Assembly: GCF_003751505.1 (NCBI RefSeq) | Contig: NZ_RJVB01000003.1 | Coordinates: 246,712 to 310,711 of the forward strand | DNA from: Erwinia sp. JUb26 | GTDB lineage: Bacteria; Pseudomonadota; Gammaproteobacteria; Enterobacterales; Enterobacteriaceae | DNA: 64,000 bases | Direction of reading: 5' to 3' | Shown: positions 37,509-47,078 of the stretch, piece by piece | Position numbering within the stretch: position 1 is the stretch's first letter | How the letters are laid out: every line of letters starts with the position of its first letter | Made by a program: the position numbers and the translations under genes | The notes under the pieces: model-generated | Database searches by the model: none | Told to the model about the DNA's origin: nothing | What the model saw: only the letters and a program-made list of their open reading frames with translations

Positions 37509-38879
37509 TTATTTGCTGATAACCACCAGCTTCTGATTCACAAACTCTTTAATACCGAGATCGGACAGCTCACGGCCAAAGCCTGAGCGCTTGACGCCGC
37601 CAAACGGCAGCTCCGGCGCGGTATTACTGGCCGAGTTGATATATACCATGCCGGTTTCGATTCGGGAGGCCAGCGCTTTACCGCGAGCGATGTCTCCGGT
37701 AAAGACGGCTCCTCCCAGGCCATAGTGGGAATCATTAGCCAGTTTCACCACCTCATCATCGTTGCGGACAATGTAGATTTGCGCCACCGGCCCGAAAAAC
37801 TCTGCAAACCAGGCCGGGTTATCGCGGGTGATGCCGGTAAGAATGGTGGGCTGATAGAAGCAGCCTGCGCCGTCGACCGGCTTACCGCCCAGCACCAGTT
37901 TCGCACCCTCTTTAACGGCCTGGTTCACCTGCTTTTCAAGGCGATCGCGTGCTTCGGCCGAGGATAGCGGGCCAAGCGTTGTGCTGGCATCTAACGGGTC
38001 GCCAATCTTCACCGCCTCGAATGCAGCAACGAATCTTTCCATAAACGCCTCGGCGACCTTCTCATGCACCAGGAAACGTTTGGCGGCGGTACACACCTGA
38101 CCACAGTTGCTGAGGCGCGCGCCCGCACCGGCCTTCACGGCTTTATCCAGATCGCAGTCATCCAGCACCACGAAAACGTCATTGCCACCCAGCTCAAGGG
38201 TGGTTTTCTTGAGATATTTTCCCGCCTGCTGCGCGACCGCGCTGCCCGCACGTTCAGAGCCGGTCAGGGCCGCACCCTGGACGCGGTCGTCGGCAATCAG
38301 CCCGGCGATTTGATCATTGCTGACGAACAGGTTGGTCCATGCGCCTTCCGGCGCACCCGCTTTGCTGACCAGATCGGCAAACAGCGTCGCGCAGTGTGGG
38401 ACATTCTGGGCGTGTTTTGCCAGCACCGGATTACCGGCGGCGAGGTTAGGAGCCAGCACGCGCATCAGCTGATAGAAGGGGAAATTCCAGGGTTCAACGG
38501 CCACCAGAACGCCTATCGGATGATGTTCCACCCAGGCCTCACCCAGCTCGCTGGGATAACGCACCGGGGCGAGGAAACGCTCTGCATTTTCAGCATAGTA
38601 GCGCGCGATCTGCGCGCACAGTTCCACTTCACCCCGGCTCTGGACAATTAGCTTACCCATCTCGATACTGGCCGCGGTAGCCAGTTCCTCCACGCGTTCC
38701 TCAATCAGCGTCGCCAGCTTCTGCAATACCTGCAAACGCGGTTGAATATCCCCTTTAGACCAGTTGGAATGATACAACGCATCGGCGGTGGCCAGCGCCT
38801 GTTCTACCTGCTCGTCGCTGTGCGCTGGCCACGATTTTATCAGCTTATTACTCGCGGGATTGATTGTCTGATAGGACAT
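37509..38879 (-). CDS. NAD(P)-dependent aldehyde dehydrogenase, succinate-semialdehyde type
   Basis: 456-residue ALDH-superfamily enzyme most like E. coli Sad (YneI), which oxidises succinate semialdehyde to succinate in GABA and related catabolism. Visible motifs are EPWNFPFYQLMR (cofactor region), TGSERAGSAVAQQAGKYLKKTTLELGGND (with the general-base Glu in LELGG) and GQVCTAAKRF with the catalytic Cys. The C-terminal PFGGVKRSGFGREL is typical. Ribosome site AAGGAGCGTAAT precedes the ATG at 38879. Substrate is inferred from similarity; other semialdehydes are possible. It interrupts the agp-yccJ order known in E. coli. Confidence 0.85.
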   Translation of the reverse strand: MSYQTINPASNKLIKSWPAHSDEQVEQALATADALYHSNWSKGDIQPRLQVLQKLATLIEERVEELATAASIEMGKLIVQSRGEVELCAQIARYYAENAERFLAPVRYPSELGEAWVEHHPIGVLVAVEPWNFPFYQLMRVLAPNLAAGNPVLAKHAQNVPHCATLFADLVSKAGAPEGAWTNLFVSNDQIAGLIADDRVQGAALTGSERAGSAVAQQAGKYLKKTTLELGGNDVFVVLDDCDLDKAVKAGAGARLSNCGQVCTAAKRFLVHEKVAEAFMERFVAAFEAVKIGDPLDASTTLGPLSSAEARDRLEKQVNQAVKEGAKLVLGGKPVDGAGCFYQPTILTGITRDNPAWFAEFFGPVAQIYIVRNDDEVVKLANDSHYGLGGAVFTGDIARGKALASRIETGMVYINSASNTAPELPFGGVKRSGFGRELSDLGIKEFVNQKLVVISK

Positions 38880-39029
38880 ATTACGCTCCTTGGTCGGTAA
38901 TCAGCCTTAATGGGCCAATAGGTCAATGTGGAGTTAAGCTTAGTAGAAACATTGAGGGGAGTGCCAGGTTATCGGACGAGTCTCAGCGGGCTGTAAACAG
39001 AAAGGGCGGGATGATCCCGCCCTCATGCA

Positions 39030-39260
39030 TCAGACGTTTTTGCGTTCAACCACTTTGTTATCCCAGGTAAGCACGTCGTCTTCGGTTTTATCAAAGGCAC
39101 GGATCAGAACGTCGTCGCTTCCCTGCTGCGCCCAGATTTGTTCGGCAAGGCGTTCATCATAATTAGCCACCTCAAAAATGGCTTCGGCGATTTCCAGCGA
39201 GGTGCAGCGCAGGGCTGCCCATTCTCCGACGTGATGAGCCTTGGATTGTGGGGTTGTCAT
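39030..39260 (-). CDS. yccJ: Small conserved protein YccJ
   Basis: 76-residue protein with the YccJ signature [12 protein letters not shown] near the start and ending in VERKNV, as E. coli YccJ (75). Function unknown; in E. coli it is cotranscribed with wrbA as here (17-base gap). GGAGGCAATA before the ATG at 39260 fixes the start, although the frame is open much further upstream through wrbA in another reading. Confidence 0.94.
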   Translation of the reverse strand: MTTPQSKAHHVGEWAALRCTSLEIAEAIFEVANYDERLAEQIWAQQGSDDVLIRAFDKTEDDVLTWDNKVVERKNV

Positions 39261-39277
39261 TATTGCCTCCTGTGCGA

Positions 39278-39877
39278 TTATCCGTTGAGTTTGACTGCCA
39301 GTCCGGCAACGTATTCGCCCTGATAGCGGGCAATAGTAAGTTCTTCCTCGCTGGGCTGGCGGGAACCGTCGCCGCCTGCAATGGTGGTCGCGCCATACGG
39401 CGTTCCGCCACGTACCTGAGAGATATCGAAGAGTTCCTGGGTTCCGTAGCCGATGGGAACGATCACCATTCCGTGATGGGCGAGGGTGGTCCAGGTGGAG
39501 GTGATGGTCTGTTCCTGGCCGCCGCCGGTACCGGTTGAGGCGAAGACGCTGGCGAGTTTGCCGTAGAGTGCGCCGGAAGCCCACAGCCCGCCGGTGCGAT
39601 CGAGAAAGCTACGCATCTGTCCAGCCATATTGCCGAAGCGGGTGGGCGTGCCAAGCAGGATGGCATCATAGTCCGCCAGTTCTTTCGGATCGGCCTCGGC
39701 CGCGCTCTGACCGGTTTTGCCGCCAACTTCGGCGAAGCGTGCGGCGTCCATCGTTTCCGGCACGCGTTTAATGGTCACTTCTGCGCCAGGGACTTTACGG
39801 GCACCTTCCGCAACGGCGTGCGCCATTGTCTCAATATGTCCGTACATGGAGTAATAGAGCACTAAAATTTTTGCCAT
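39278..39877 (-). CDS. wrbA: NAD(P)H:quinone oxidoreductase WrbA
   Basis: Flavodoxin-like FMN enzyme that reduces quinones by two electrons, limiting redox cycling. The 199 residues start [19 protein letters not shown] (phosphate-binding loop SMYGHIE), contain [17 protein letters not shown] and [11 protein letters not shown] (flavin-binding loops), and end near [10 protein letters not shown]. The frame extends upstream to 40114, but only the start at 39877 gives the WrbA N-terminus. In E. coli wrbA is RpoS-controlled. Confidence 0.96.
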   Translation of the reverse strand: MAKILVLYYSMYGHIETMAHAVAEGARKVPGAEVTIKRVPETMDAARFAEVGGKTGQSAAEADPKELADYDAILLGTPTRFGNMAGQMRSFLDRTGGLWASGALYGKLASVFASTGTGGGQEQTITSTWTTLAHHGMVIVPIGYGTQELFDISQVRGGTPYGATTIAGGDGSRQPSEEELTIARYQGEYVAGLAVKLNG

Positions 39878-40133
39878 ACGCTGCTGAGCTCCTCTAACGC
39901 TGAGTTTATTTTTTAACTGATTTTTCAGTATAGAAGATGCCTCTGTACCTGCCTGGTGGCAGATCAATTTTGTATTAAAAATCATTTCGGGGTGGCCTGC
40001 AGGTCGGTTTGCTTCGATTCTGTCAGGGCCAGAAGAGAGCGCTGAAGTCACTGAAAACAGCCCGCACCGCGTGGCGCTTGACCGGCTATCGTTAACCCCG
40101 CAAACTGACGCCAAAATTACAGCAGAGTGCGTT

Positions 40134-41060
40134 ATGTCTGGTTTACTTTCCCGTTACAAATTCTCCGTTAATACCAGCGAGCTGGTGCTTATTCTGATCA
40201 CTATGGTGTGGGGCGGAACGTTTCTTGCCGTGCATCATGCGATGACCGTCAGCGGCCCGTTCTTTTTTATCGGCGTGCGCTTTGCCGTTGCCGCGCTGTT
40301 GCTCGGGCTGGTTTCATGGCGGTTTATGCGCAAGGTGACCTGGCCGGAAATCAAAGCCGGCGTGCTGATCGGTATTGCGATCGGTCTGGGCTACGGCCTG
40401 CAGACCTACGGGATGCAAACCATCTCCAGCAGCAAATCTGCCTTTATTACCGCCATGTATGTCCCGCTGGTTCCGCTGATGCAGTGGGTGTTTCTCCGCA
40501 AAATGCCGGGGCTGATGTCGTGGGTGGGCATCGCACTGGCGTTCAGCGGACTGCTGCTGCTGGCCGGGCCGGATGGCGGAGAGGTGGCGTTTAACGTCGG
40601 TGAAATTGCCACGCTGCTGAGCACGCTGGCCATTGCGGCAGAGATCCTGCTGATCGGCGCCAGTGCGGGGAAAGTGGACGTGCGCCGTGTAACCGTCATC
40701 CAGCTGGCCGCCGCCTCAATTTTTGGTTTCCTGATGATGGCCCCAAACGGGGAGTCCGTTCCGGCGTGGAGCCCGTACCTGCTGTACAGCGCGGTGGGCC
40801 TGGGCATCGCCAGCGCGATTATTCAGGTGACGATGAACTGGGCGCAGCGCAGCGTTTCACCGACCCGTGCCACCGTGATTTATGCCGGTGAGCCGGTCTG
40901 GGCAGGCGTGGTCGGGCGCATCGCCGGAGAGCGTCTGCCGGCCATCGCCCTGCTGGGCGGCGCGCTGATTGTGATGGGCGTGTTGATTAGCGAACTGAAG
41001 CTGAAACGCAAAAAAAAGGCGAAGGGATCCCCTTCGCCTGCAGAGTGTAATAGCGGCTAA
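40134..41060 (+). CDS. EamA/DMT-superfamily transporter
   Basis: Ten-helix drug/metabolite transporter family protein, 308 residues from ATG 40134. It has two EamA repeats (about 15-145 and 150-290), with motifs [14 protein letters not shown] and [19 protein letters not shown] typical of the second repeat. Substrate unknown. ATG 40134 follows a weak ribosome site; the frame opens 63 bases earlier. The last 15 codons ([13 protein letters not shown]) are encoded by DNA that also forms the terminator of the opposing rut operon, and the stop overlaps rutG by 4 bases. Confidence 0.85.
   Translation: MSGLLSRYKFSVNTSELVLILITMVWGGTFLAVHHAMTVSGPFFFIGVRFAVAALLLGLVSWRFMRKVTWPEIKAGVLIGIAIGLGYGLQTYGMQTISSSKSAFITAMYVPLVPLMQWVFLRKMPGLMSWVGIALAFSGLLLLAGPDGGEVAFNVGEIATLLSTLAIAAEILLIGASAGKVDVRRVTVIQLAAASIFGFLMMAPNGESVPAWSPYLLYSAVGLGIASAIIQVTMNWAQRSVSPTRATVIYAGEPVWAGVVGRIAGERLPAIALLGGALIVMGVLISELKLKRKKKAKGSPSPAECNSG
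41010..41038 (-). terminator. rut operon terminator inside the neighbouring gene
   Basis: On the minus strand GGCGAAGG-GGATC-CCTTCGCC is followed by TTTTTTTT (41010-41017 as A on plus). It lies 19 bases after the rutG stop and wholly inside the 3' coding end of the convergent DMT transporter. Confidence 0.87.
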
Positions 41061-42385
41061 CCGTCCTGGCGCAGCGCGCTGCCGTTGCTTATGGCGGCGG
41101 CGCGTTTATGGCTCAGGATCGCGTTGAGCAAAATCGCGCCAAACGTCGCCGTACCGATGCCGCCGAGCGTAAAGCTGCCGATTTTAAGCGCGAAGTCCCC
41201 CGCGCCCAGCACCAGCGTCACCGCCACCATGATCAGGTTACCGTTGTGGCTGAGATCAACGTTGTTCTGCACCCAGATCCGCGCGCCGGCCACGGCAATC
41301 AGGCCAAAAACGACGATCGACGCCCCGCCGATCACCGGACCCGGAATGGTGTGGATCAGCGCGCCAAATTTAGGCGAGAAGCCCAGCACCATGGCAATCA
41401 GCGCCGCCGCAACAAAGACCAGCGTCGAATACACCTTGGTGACGGCCATCACCCCGATATTTTCCGCATAGGTGGTTACGCCCGTTCCGCCTGCGCTGCC
41501 GGAGATCATCGTCGCCAGACCATCACCGACGAACGCGCGCCCCATCCACGGATCGAGGTTACGCCCGGTCATACCGGCCACGGCTTTAATATGGCCCAGA
41601 TTTTCCGCTACCAGAATCACCGCCACCGGCGCGATCATCACGATAGCCTGAGTGCTGAACGTCGGTGACGTAGTCTGCGGCATACCGAACCAGGCGGCTG
41701 CGGCCAACGGGCTGAAGTCCACCGGCGTGCCAAAACCCAGCACGTTGGTCATCAGCGCATAAATCGCCCATGCGACAATCAGCCCGACCAGGATCAGCAG
41801 TCGCTGCACCATGCCGCGAGTAAAAACCGCCACCACGCCGATGCACATCACGGTCATCACCGCCATCCAGCTGTCGAACATCGAAGCGGATACGCCGCGA
41901 ACCGCAATCGGCGCCAGGTTCAGGCCGATGGCCATCACTACCGCGCCGGTGACCACCGGCGGCATCAGCTTTTCGATCCAGCGGGTTCCCGCTTTCATCA
42001 CCACAAAACCGATCAGCGTGTACAGCGCGCCGCAGGCAATAATTCCACCCAGCGCAACGCTGATGTTGGGGTTGATACCCTGGCCGTTAAACCCGGTGGC
42101 GGCGATCACCACGCCGACGAACGCCGCGCTGGAACCGAGGTAGCTGGGGATGCGACCTCCGGTCACGAGGAAGAACAGCAGGGTGCCGATGCCCGACATC
42201 AGGATCGACAGGTTGGGATCAAACCCCATCAGCAGCGGCATCAGCACGGTGGCACCGAACATCGCCACCGCGTGCTGCAGGCCCATAATCAGGGTTTGCC
42301 CGACGGGCAGGGCTTCATCGGGCGCGACAATATCCTGCGCTGACGCCGTTTTTTTCGACCATTGAGGAAACCAGGAACTCGCCAT
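41057..42385 (-). CDS. rutG: Uracil permease RutG
   Basis: NCS2-family nucleobase/cation symporter that imports uracil or thymine for the Rut pathway. 442 residues, 12-14 hydrophobic helices, with the family segments ENLGHIKAVAGMTGRNLDPWMGRAFVGDG and PGPVIGGASIVVFGLIA (glutamate and substrate-binding helices of UraA-like carriers). Last gene of the operon; a 93-base gap with a strong hairpin separates it from rutF. Confidence 0.94.
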   Translation of the reverse strand: MASSWFPQWSKKTASAQDIVAPDEALPVGQTLIMGLQHAVAMFGATVLMPLLMGFDPNLSILMSGIGTLLFFLVTGGRIPSYLGSSAAFVGVVIAATGFNGQGINPNISVALGGIIACGALYTLIGFVVMKAGTRWIEKLMPPVVTGAVVMAIGLNLAPIAVRGVSASMFDSWMAVMTVMCIGVVAVFTRGMVQRLLILVGLIVAWAIYALMTNVLGFGTPVDFSPLAAAAWFGMPQTTSPTFSTQAIVMIAPVAVILVAENLGHIKAVAGMTGRNLDPWMGRAFVGDGLATMISGSAGGTGVTTYAENIGVMAVTKVYSTLVFVAAALIAMVLGFSPKFGALIHTIPGPVIGGASIVVFGLIAVAGARIWVQNNVDLSHNGNLIMVAVTLVLGAGDFALKIGSFTLGGIGTATFGAILLNAILSHKRAAAISNGSALRQDG

Positions 42386-42451
42386 CGTCTTCTCCAGAGT
42401 GTCATAACCGCATTGACCGGCCGCGTTGCCGCTGAGTGAGCCAGTAGGTGT

Positions 42452-42469
42452 GCGGACCGGGTGGTCCGC
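42452..42469 (-). repeat. Hairpin in the rutF-rutG gap
   Basis: Minus strand GCGGACC-ACCC-GGTCCGC, a perfect 7-base GC-rich stem between rutF and rutG without a T tract. It could stabilise the upstream mRNA or lower permease expression. Confidence 0.6.
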
Positions 42470-42478
42470 GAAGAAAAA

Positions 42479-42991
42479 TCAGAAACTGTGTTCGCCGACC
42501 GGGTGATAGCGGCGATCGAAATAGATCAGACCACGGCGGCTGTCGCCAAACACCAGCGCGCGGGTCTCGCAGACCAGGATGTCATGGGTGCCAACGCTAA
42601 CAATCTGGCTGACGATGCAGTCGAAGGAGGCCAGCGCTCCGCTGAGGATCGGTGAGCCGGTCACCTGAGTTGTCCAGTCTGCGGCAATAAAGCGCTCCGC
42701 CATCGGGGTTTTACCGCCAAAAAGACCGGATAGCGATTCATGACCGGCGGCCAGCGTATTGACGCACAGCCGCATGTTCTGTGTGAAAACCTCGTAAACC
42801 GAGGCGGAACGATTCAGGCACACCAGCAGCGTGGGCGGTGAATCCGTGACGCTGCACACGGCCGAGGCGGTAAAGCCTGCACGCCCTGCGGGGCCGTCGG
42901 TGGTGATAATGTTTACGGCGGCGCCAAGGCGGGACATAGCATCACGAAACTGCTGTTTTTCTACCGCCGGGTCATTCAGGGTTTCAGCCAT
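42479..42991 (-). CDS. rutF: Flavin reductase RutF
   Basis: NADH:FMN oxidoreductase of the HpaC/RutF family that supplies reduced FMN to the RutA monooxygenase. 170 residues with [37 protein letters not shown] (flavin-binding region) and a C-terminal FDRRYHPVG. Its start overlaps the rutD end by 16 bases. In E. coli rutE lies between rutD and rutF; here there is no room for it. Confidence 0.95.
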   Translation of the reverse strand: MAETLNDPAVEKQQFRDAMSRLGAAVNIITTDGPAGRAGFTASAVCSVTDSPPTLLVCLNRSASVYEVFTQNMRLCVNTLAAGHESLSGLFGGKTPMAERFIAADWTTQVTGSPILSGALASFDCIVSQIVSVGTHDILVCETRALVFGDSRRGLIYFDRRYHPVGEHSF

Positions 42992-43800
42992 ATCAGCTCC
43001 ATATCAACGGTTTCGGGGCTGCGTTCGGTATGCTGCAGCCAGCTCAGTAAATGGTGGTTAAAGGTGGCACTGTCAGTGACGCTCATGGCATGGCCGCCCC
43101 AGTTCATTTGCTGCAGCGTGGCATTGGGCAGGGCGGCATGCAGCCGCTCGGAGCAGGTCCAGGGAACCAGCAGATCGTCACGGGAGCACAGCAGCAGCAC
43201 CGGCTGAGTGATACGCGCCGCCAGCGCGCTGTAATCACAGCTCATCAGCGCGTGCAGCCGTTTAAGCAAATTCTCCATCCCCTGAAAATGTGCGGTATGC
43301 AGCGCATCTTCGGCTTCAATACGTTCCTGATGGTCCGACAGCCAGTCGGCGGGATAAAGAAACAGTGGCTGAGCGCGGACATAAGCCTCCACGCCCGAGT
43401 TCAGCAACAGATCCTGACGTACGCGAAAGCAGCGGCGGGTATGGGCATCCAGCTGAAGCCAGCCGTTGACCAGCACGATCCTTGCCACGCGCTGCGGATG
43501 ATCCAGCGCCAGCTGCATGGCGATCATCCCGCCCAGCGCATGGCCTATCACATCGAAGTGTTCGAGCCCATGCCGGTCGAGCAGCGCGATCAGTTCGTCG
43601 GCCATGTCTGGCATGCTGTAACCGTCAGGCAGGCTGTCCGCGCTGCGACCAGTGCCGCGCTGGTCATACACCACCACGCGATATGCGGCGCGAAGGGCAT
43701 TCATCTGCGGTAGCCAGAAACTCCCCAGTCCACCCAGCCCGGCGGACAGCACGAGGGTTCGGGCATCGGGATCGCTACGGCCTGACAGTTCAATATGCAT
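42976..43800 (-). CDS. rutD: Alpha/beta hydrolase RutD
   Basis: Putative aminoacrylate/carbamate hydrolase of the alpha/beta-hydrolase fold that speeds release of malonic semialdehyde in the Rut pathway. 274 residues (E. coli 266). Oxyanion region [11 protein letters not shown] is near the N-terminus and the nucleophile-elbow position reads VIGHALGG: the usual nucleophilic Ser of G-x-S-x-G is Ala here. The C-terminal His lies in [11 protein letters not shown]. It is tightly packed between rutC (11 bases) and rutF (overlap). Confidence 0.92.
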   Translation of the reverse strand: MHIELSGRSDPDARTLVLSAGLGGLGSFWLPQMNALRAAYRVVVYDQRGTGRSADSLPDGYSMPDMADELIALLDRHGLEHFDVIGHALGGMIAMQLALDHPQRVARIVLVNGWLQLDAHTRRCFRVRQDLLLNSGVEAYVRAQPLFLYPADWLSDHQERIEAEDALHTAHFQGMENLLKRLHALMSCDYSALAARITQPVLLLCSRDDLLVPWTCSERLHAALPNATLQQMNWGGHAMSVTDSATFNHHLLSWLQHTERSPETVDMELIWLKP

Positions 43801-43811
43801 CAGTGCACTCC

Positions 43812-44198
43812 TTATTTTCCGATATGCGCCACGCTGGCGATTTCAACCAGCGCGTCCGGTTTCACCAGCCCGCACTGAATGCAGAAACGGGCCGGTTTCT
43901 CGCCGGGGAAGTAGTCGGCATACACCGCATTCACCGCCGCGTAGTGGCTCCAGTCGGTAATAAAGATGGAGTTAAAGGTGACGTCATCCATCGTGCCGCC
44001 CGCCGTTTCGATCACGCTTTTAATCGTTTCCAGCACGTGACGGGTCTGCGCCGCCGCATCACCGACGTGGACAACGTTGTTATCTTTATCAAAAGGCAGC
44101 GTGCCGGAGACATACACGATGCCGTCGGCCAGCGTACCGGGGGCAAACGGGGCTATCGGGATACCGGTGCCGGGTGGGGTAATAATGGTTTTAGGCAT
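43812..44198 (-). CDS. rutC: RidA-family protein RutC
   Basis: RidA/YjgF-family aminoacrylate deaminase acting on the 3-aminoacrylate formed in uracil degradation. 128 residues, containing [36 protein letters not shown] and, near the end, the [17 protein letters not shown] segment with the conserved Arg that binds carboxylate. Gap of 27 bases to rutB and 11 to rutD. Confidence 0.96.
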   Translation of the reverse strand: MPKTIITPPGTGIPIAPFAPGTLADGIVYVSGTLPFDKDNNVVHVGDAAAQTRHVLETIKSVIETAGGTMDDVTFNSIFITDWSHYAAVNAVYADYFPGEKPARFCIQCGLVKPDALVEIASVAHIGK

Positions 44199-44225
44199 GA
44201 AGCTTCTTCCTCAGGAAAGTGATAG

Positions 44226-44972
44226 TTATGCCGTCTGCGGCAGCGCGTTTTGACCGGCCTTCAGCGTGGCGCAGAAGCTGTCAACGTTGGATACCCAGCC
44301 GAAAAAGGTTTCGATATTGAAAATCGCCGCCTGCTGGGCAAATAACGGCCCGGCCTGATAGGTCGCGTCTTCCAGCACGATGCCGAAATATTCGAGGAAG
44401 AAACCATCGCGCAGGGTCGACTCAACGCAGACGTTGGTGGCGATGCCGGTGAACACCAGATGGCGGATCCCGCGGCTGCGCAGCATGCTGTCGAGCGCGG
44501 TATTAAAGAAGCCGCTGTAGCGGGGTTTAGGCAACACGATGTCGCCGGGCTGCGGGGTAAGCTGATCGACCAACTGATAGTCCCAGGTCCCCTTGGCCAG
44601 CAGCGTGCCCTCTAACTCAGGGCGTTGGCGCATGGTTTTCAGCGCGTTGGATTTATGCCAGTTTGGCGATCCGGGGCCACCGGCCTCAACGTAGTTATCG
44701 TCCCAGCCGTTCTGGAACCAGATAATCTGAATGCCAGCTTCGCGTGCGGCGGTCACCGCAATGCTAATCCGATCGATAACCGGTCGGGTCGCCGACACGT
44801 CAAAACCTGCCAGGTCCAGATAGCCGCCGGGGGTAGCGTAGGCGTTCTGCATATCCACCACGATCAGCGCGGTCTGCTCCGGTGGGAAAACGATATCCTC
44901 CGGCCGGGCGGGGAGAGTGAGCGCCTGCGCGGTGGAGGCGGTGGTACAGACGACGGCGCGTTTCGCGTTCAT
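44226..44972 (-). CDS. rutB: Ureidoacrylate amidohydrolase RutB
   Basis: Isochorismatase-like cysteine hydrolase that cleaves ureidoacrylate peracid/ureidoacrylate to aminoacrylate and carbamate. 248 residues with catalytic triad motifs VVDMQNAYA (Asp), LPKPRYSGF (Lys) and [15 protein letters not shown] (Cys). The N-terminus ([14 protein letters not shown]) is about 17 residues longer than E. coli RutB, but the start overlaps the rutA stop as TAATG, which supports it. Confidence 0.95.
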   Translation of the reverse strand: MNAKRAVVCTTASTAQALTLPARPEDIVFPPEQTALIVVDMQNAYATPGGYLDLAGFDVSATRPVIDRISIAVTAAREAGIQIIWFQNGWDDNYVEAGGPGSPNWHKSNALKTMRQRPELEGTLLAKGTWDYQLVDQLTPQPGDIVLPKPRYSGFFNTALDSMLRSRGIRHLVFTGIATNVCVESTLRDGFFLEYFGIVLEDATYQAGPLFAQQAAIFNIETFFGWVSNVDSFCATLKAGQNALPQTA

Positions 44973-46063
44973 TATGCTACCTCTTTTGCGATATCAGTCA
45001 GTTCGGCGCGGCTGTGCATCAGTGGCTGGATGCGTTCGCCAAAATCTTCAATGCCCTGCAGGAAATCATCAAACGTCAGCAATATGCCCTGAGTACCGTC
45101 AACGGTGGCGGCCTCATCCAGCATGCGGGCGACGTTAGACCATGAACCCACCAGGGTGCCCATATTGATATTGACCGCCGAAGTCGGATCGGCCATTTGT
45201 CGGACGTTAGTATCGCTGCCGGAGCGCTTATCCTGCTGGCTCTGGGTGGTCAGCCAGGCGAGTGCTTCCTCATCGGCACCGTCTTTGTAGTGTTCCCATT
45301 TGGCGCGCGCGGCCTCGTCCGTTTCGGCGGCAATAATCATAAACAGCACGTAGGAACCGACATCGCGTCCCGCGGCATCGGCGGCAGCCTTCATGCGTGC
45401 GGCGGTCGGCGCAAAGGCGGTCGGCGTATTGACGCCTTTACCGAAGCAGAAGTTGTAGTCAGCGTGCTGCGCCGAGAAAGCCATTCCGGCATCGCTCTGC
45501 GCGGCACAGATCACTTTCATCGGGCGCTGCGGCTGCGGGCTGAGGCGGCAGTCGTTCATGGTGAAAAATTCACCCTTCAGATCGGATTTACCGGTGCCCC
45601 ACAGGTCGCGCAGCACGTTGACGTACTCGGTGAGATAGTCATAGCGACGGGAGAAATACTCGTCCCCCGGCCACAGCCCCATCTGATCGTACTCGGGCTT
45701 CTGCCAGCCGGTGACCAGATTCACGCCGAAGCGGCCGCCTGAAATGGAATCAATCGTGGAGGCCATCCGCGCCACGATGGCCGGAGGCAGCGTCAGGGTG
45801 GCGGCGGTGGCGTAGATCTCGATGCGGGAGGTGACGGCGGCCAGACCGGCCATCAGCGTAAAGGATTCCAGATTGTGGTCCCAGAATTCCGTTTCTCCGC
45901 CAAAACCGCGCAGCTTAATCATCGACAGGGCAAAATCGAAGTGGTAGGCCTCGGCTTTTTGCACAATGGCTTTATTCAGCTCGAAGGTCGGCATGTACTG
46001 CGGCGCATTGCGGGAAATTAGCCAGCCGTTGTTACCGATAGGAATAAAAACACCGATTTTCAT
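44972..46063 (-). CDS. rutA: Pyrimidine monooxygenase RutA
   Basis: FMN-dependent luciferase-like monooxygenase that opens the uracil ring between N3 and C4, the first step of the Rut pathway. 363 residues, same as E. coli, start [43 protein letters not shown] and [22 protein letters not shown] are typical of the family. First gene of rutABCDFG; a consensus sigma-54 promoter lies 90 bases upstream, so nitrogen limitation via NtrC is the expected inducer. Confidence 0.97.
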   Translation of the reverse strand: MKIGVFIPIGNNGWLISRNAPQYMPTFELNKAIVQKAEAYHFDFALSMIKLRGFGGETEFWDHNLESFTLMAGLAAVTSRIEIYATAATLTLPPAIVARMASTIDSISGGRFGVNLVTGWQKPEYDQMGLWPGDEYFSRRYDYLTEYVNVLRDLWGTGKSDLKGEFFTMNDCRLSPQPQRPMKVICAAQSDAGMAFSAQHADYNFCFGKGVNTPTAFAPTAARMKAAADAAGRDVGSYVLFMIIAAETDEAARAKWEHYKDGADEEALAWLTTQSQQDKRSGSDTNVRQMADPTSAVNINMGTLVGSWSNVARMLDEAATVDGTQGILLTFDDFLQGIEDFGERIQPLMHSRAELTDIAKEVA

Positions 46064-46152
46064 AGGGAACCCTCTGATTAATTGAAAGATTTAATCCCGG
46101 CGCTGCGTTGCTTCCTGCGGTTTCCATTTCAGCGGCGCATTGCAGTAAAGGT

Positions 46153-46168
46153 TGCAAAGGTTATGCCA
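46153..46168 (-). promoter_or_regulatory. Sigma-54 promoter of rutA
   Basis: The minus strand reads TGGCATAACCTTTGCA, which fits TGGCAYR-N4-TTGCW at every fixed position. The GC element is about 90 bases before the rutA start. E. coli rut is NtrC/sigma-54 controlled, which agrees. Confidence 0.85.
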
Positions 46169-46285
46169 GAATTAAAAATGTTAATTAAAGCAATGGGTTG
46201 TTTTTACTCTGTGAATCAGCAGGTGGAGCAGTCGGTCAAAACGGACCATTTGATAAAAAATAACCGCACAAAAAACGGGCAGCCG

Positions 46286-46302
46286 TGCGCAATAAAAGTG
46301 CA
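46286..46302. promoter_or_regulatory. Possible NtrC binding site
   Basis: TGCGCAATAAAAGTGCA has 9 of 12 conserved positions of the NtrC consensus TGCACY-N5-GGTGCA. It lies about 120-150 bases upstream of the sigma-54 promoter, a normal enhancer distance, and just before rutR. Assigned by eye only. Confidence 0.45.
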
Positions 46303-46372
46303 GCGTTGCGATTAGGTGTGATTCAGGTGATTTGGTATTATCCCCGCAACCCCTATGGATCACGGAGTCACG

Positions 46373-47020
46373 GTGAATTCGACAGATAAACAGCCGGTTA
46401 AAGCCCCGACGCGGCGTTCACGCGCGGTTGCGGCGAAGCGTTCCGCCATTCTTGCGGCGGCACTGGAGTATTTTTCGCAGTTTGGCATCCACGGCACCAG
46501 CCTGGATAAAGTGGCCGAACGCGCCGATGTATCAAAGACCAATTTGCTGTACTACTTCCCCTCCAAGGAAGAGCTGTACATTGCGGTGTTGAAAGATCTG
46601 CTGGACGTCTGGCTGGCACCGTTGCGTGCGCTGCGTGCCGACCAGCATCCGCTGGAGGCGATTCGCCACTATATTCGTCTTAAGCTGGAGGTCTCGCGCG
46701 ATTATCCGCAGGCTTCGCGGCTGTTCTGCATGGAGATGCTGCAGGGCGCGCCGCTGCTGAAGGCTGAGCTGGCAGGGGATTTACGTCATCTGGTCGAAGA
46801 TAAAGCGGCGATCATTGAACAGTGGGTTCGCGAGGGGAAACTGGCGGAGGTTCAGCCGCACCATTTGATTTTTATGCTGTGGGCGACCACGCAGCACTAT
46901 GCTGATTTTGCCACTCAGGTTGAAGCCGTGACCGGCCGGACGCTGAGCGATGAAGCCTTTTTCAATCAGACGGTGGAAAACGTGCAGAAAATGGTGATTG
47001 AGGGAATACGCGTACGTTAA
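46373..47020 (+). CDS. rutR: TetR-family pyrimidine regulator RutR
   Basis: TetR-type repressor that senses uracil/thymine and controls rut and pyrimidine genes. The N-terminal HTH is around SLDKVAERADVSKTNLLYYFPSKEELY, followed by the ligand-binding domain with RLFCMEMLQGAPLL and ATTQHYADFATQVEAVTG. I prefer the GTG at 46373, with GGAG five bases before it (215 residues); an ATG at 46355 adds six residues. Divergent from rutA with a 309-base gap that holds the sigma-54 promoter. Confidence 0.94.
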   Translation: MNSTDKQPVKAPTRRSRAVAAKRSAILAAALEYFSQFGIHGTSLDKVAERADVSKTNLLYYFPSKEELYIAVLKDLLDVWLAPLRALRADQHPLEAIRHYIRLKLEVSRDYPQASRLFCMEMLQGAPLLKAELAGDLRHLVEDKAAIIEQWVREGKLAEVQPHHLIFMLWATTQHYADFATQVEAVTGRTLSDEAFFNQTVENVQKMVIEGIRVR

Positions 47021-47078
47021 GCCAGGTTGGCCGCTAAAGCAGGGCAGTCCGACGATGGACTGCCCCGTTCGGTAGGGC

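Noticed and set aside
39261-39584. N-terminal extension of yccJ into the wrbA gene
   Set aside because: Only the last 76 residues match YccJ; the rest is wrbA read in another frame.
46234-46247. GGTC-N6-GACC as a RutR operator
   Set aside because: The arms are in the opposite order to the known RutR palindrome (TTGACCA-N2-TGGTCAA), so it is not a match.
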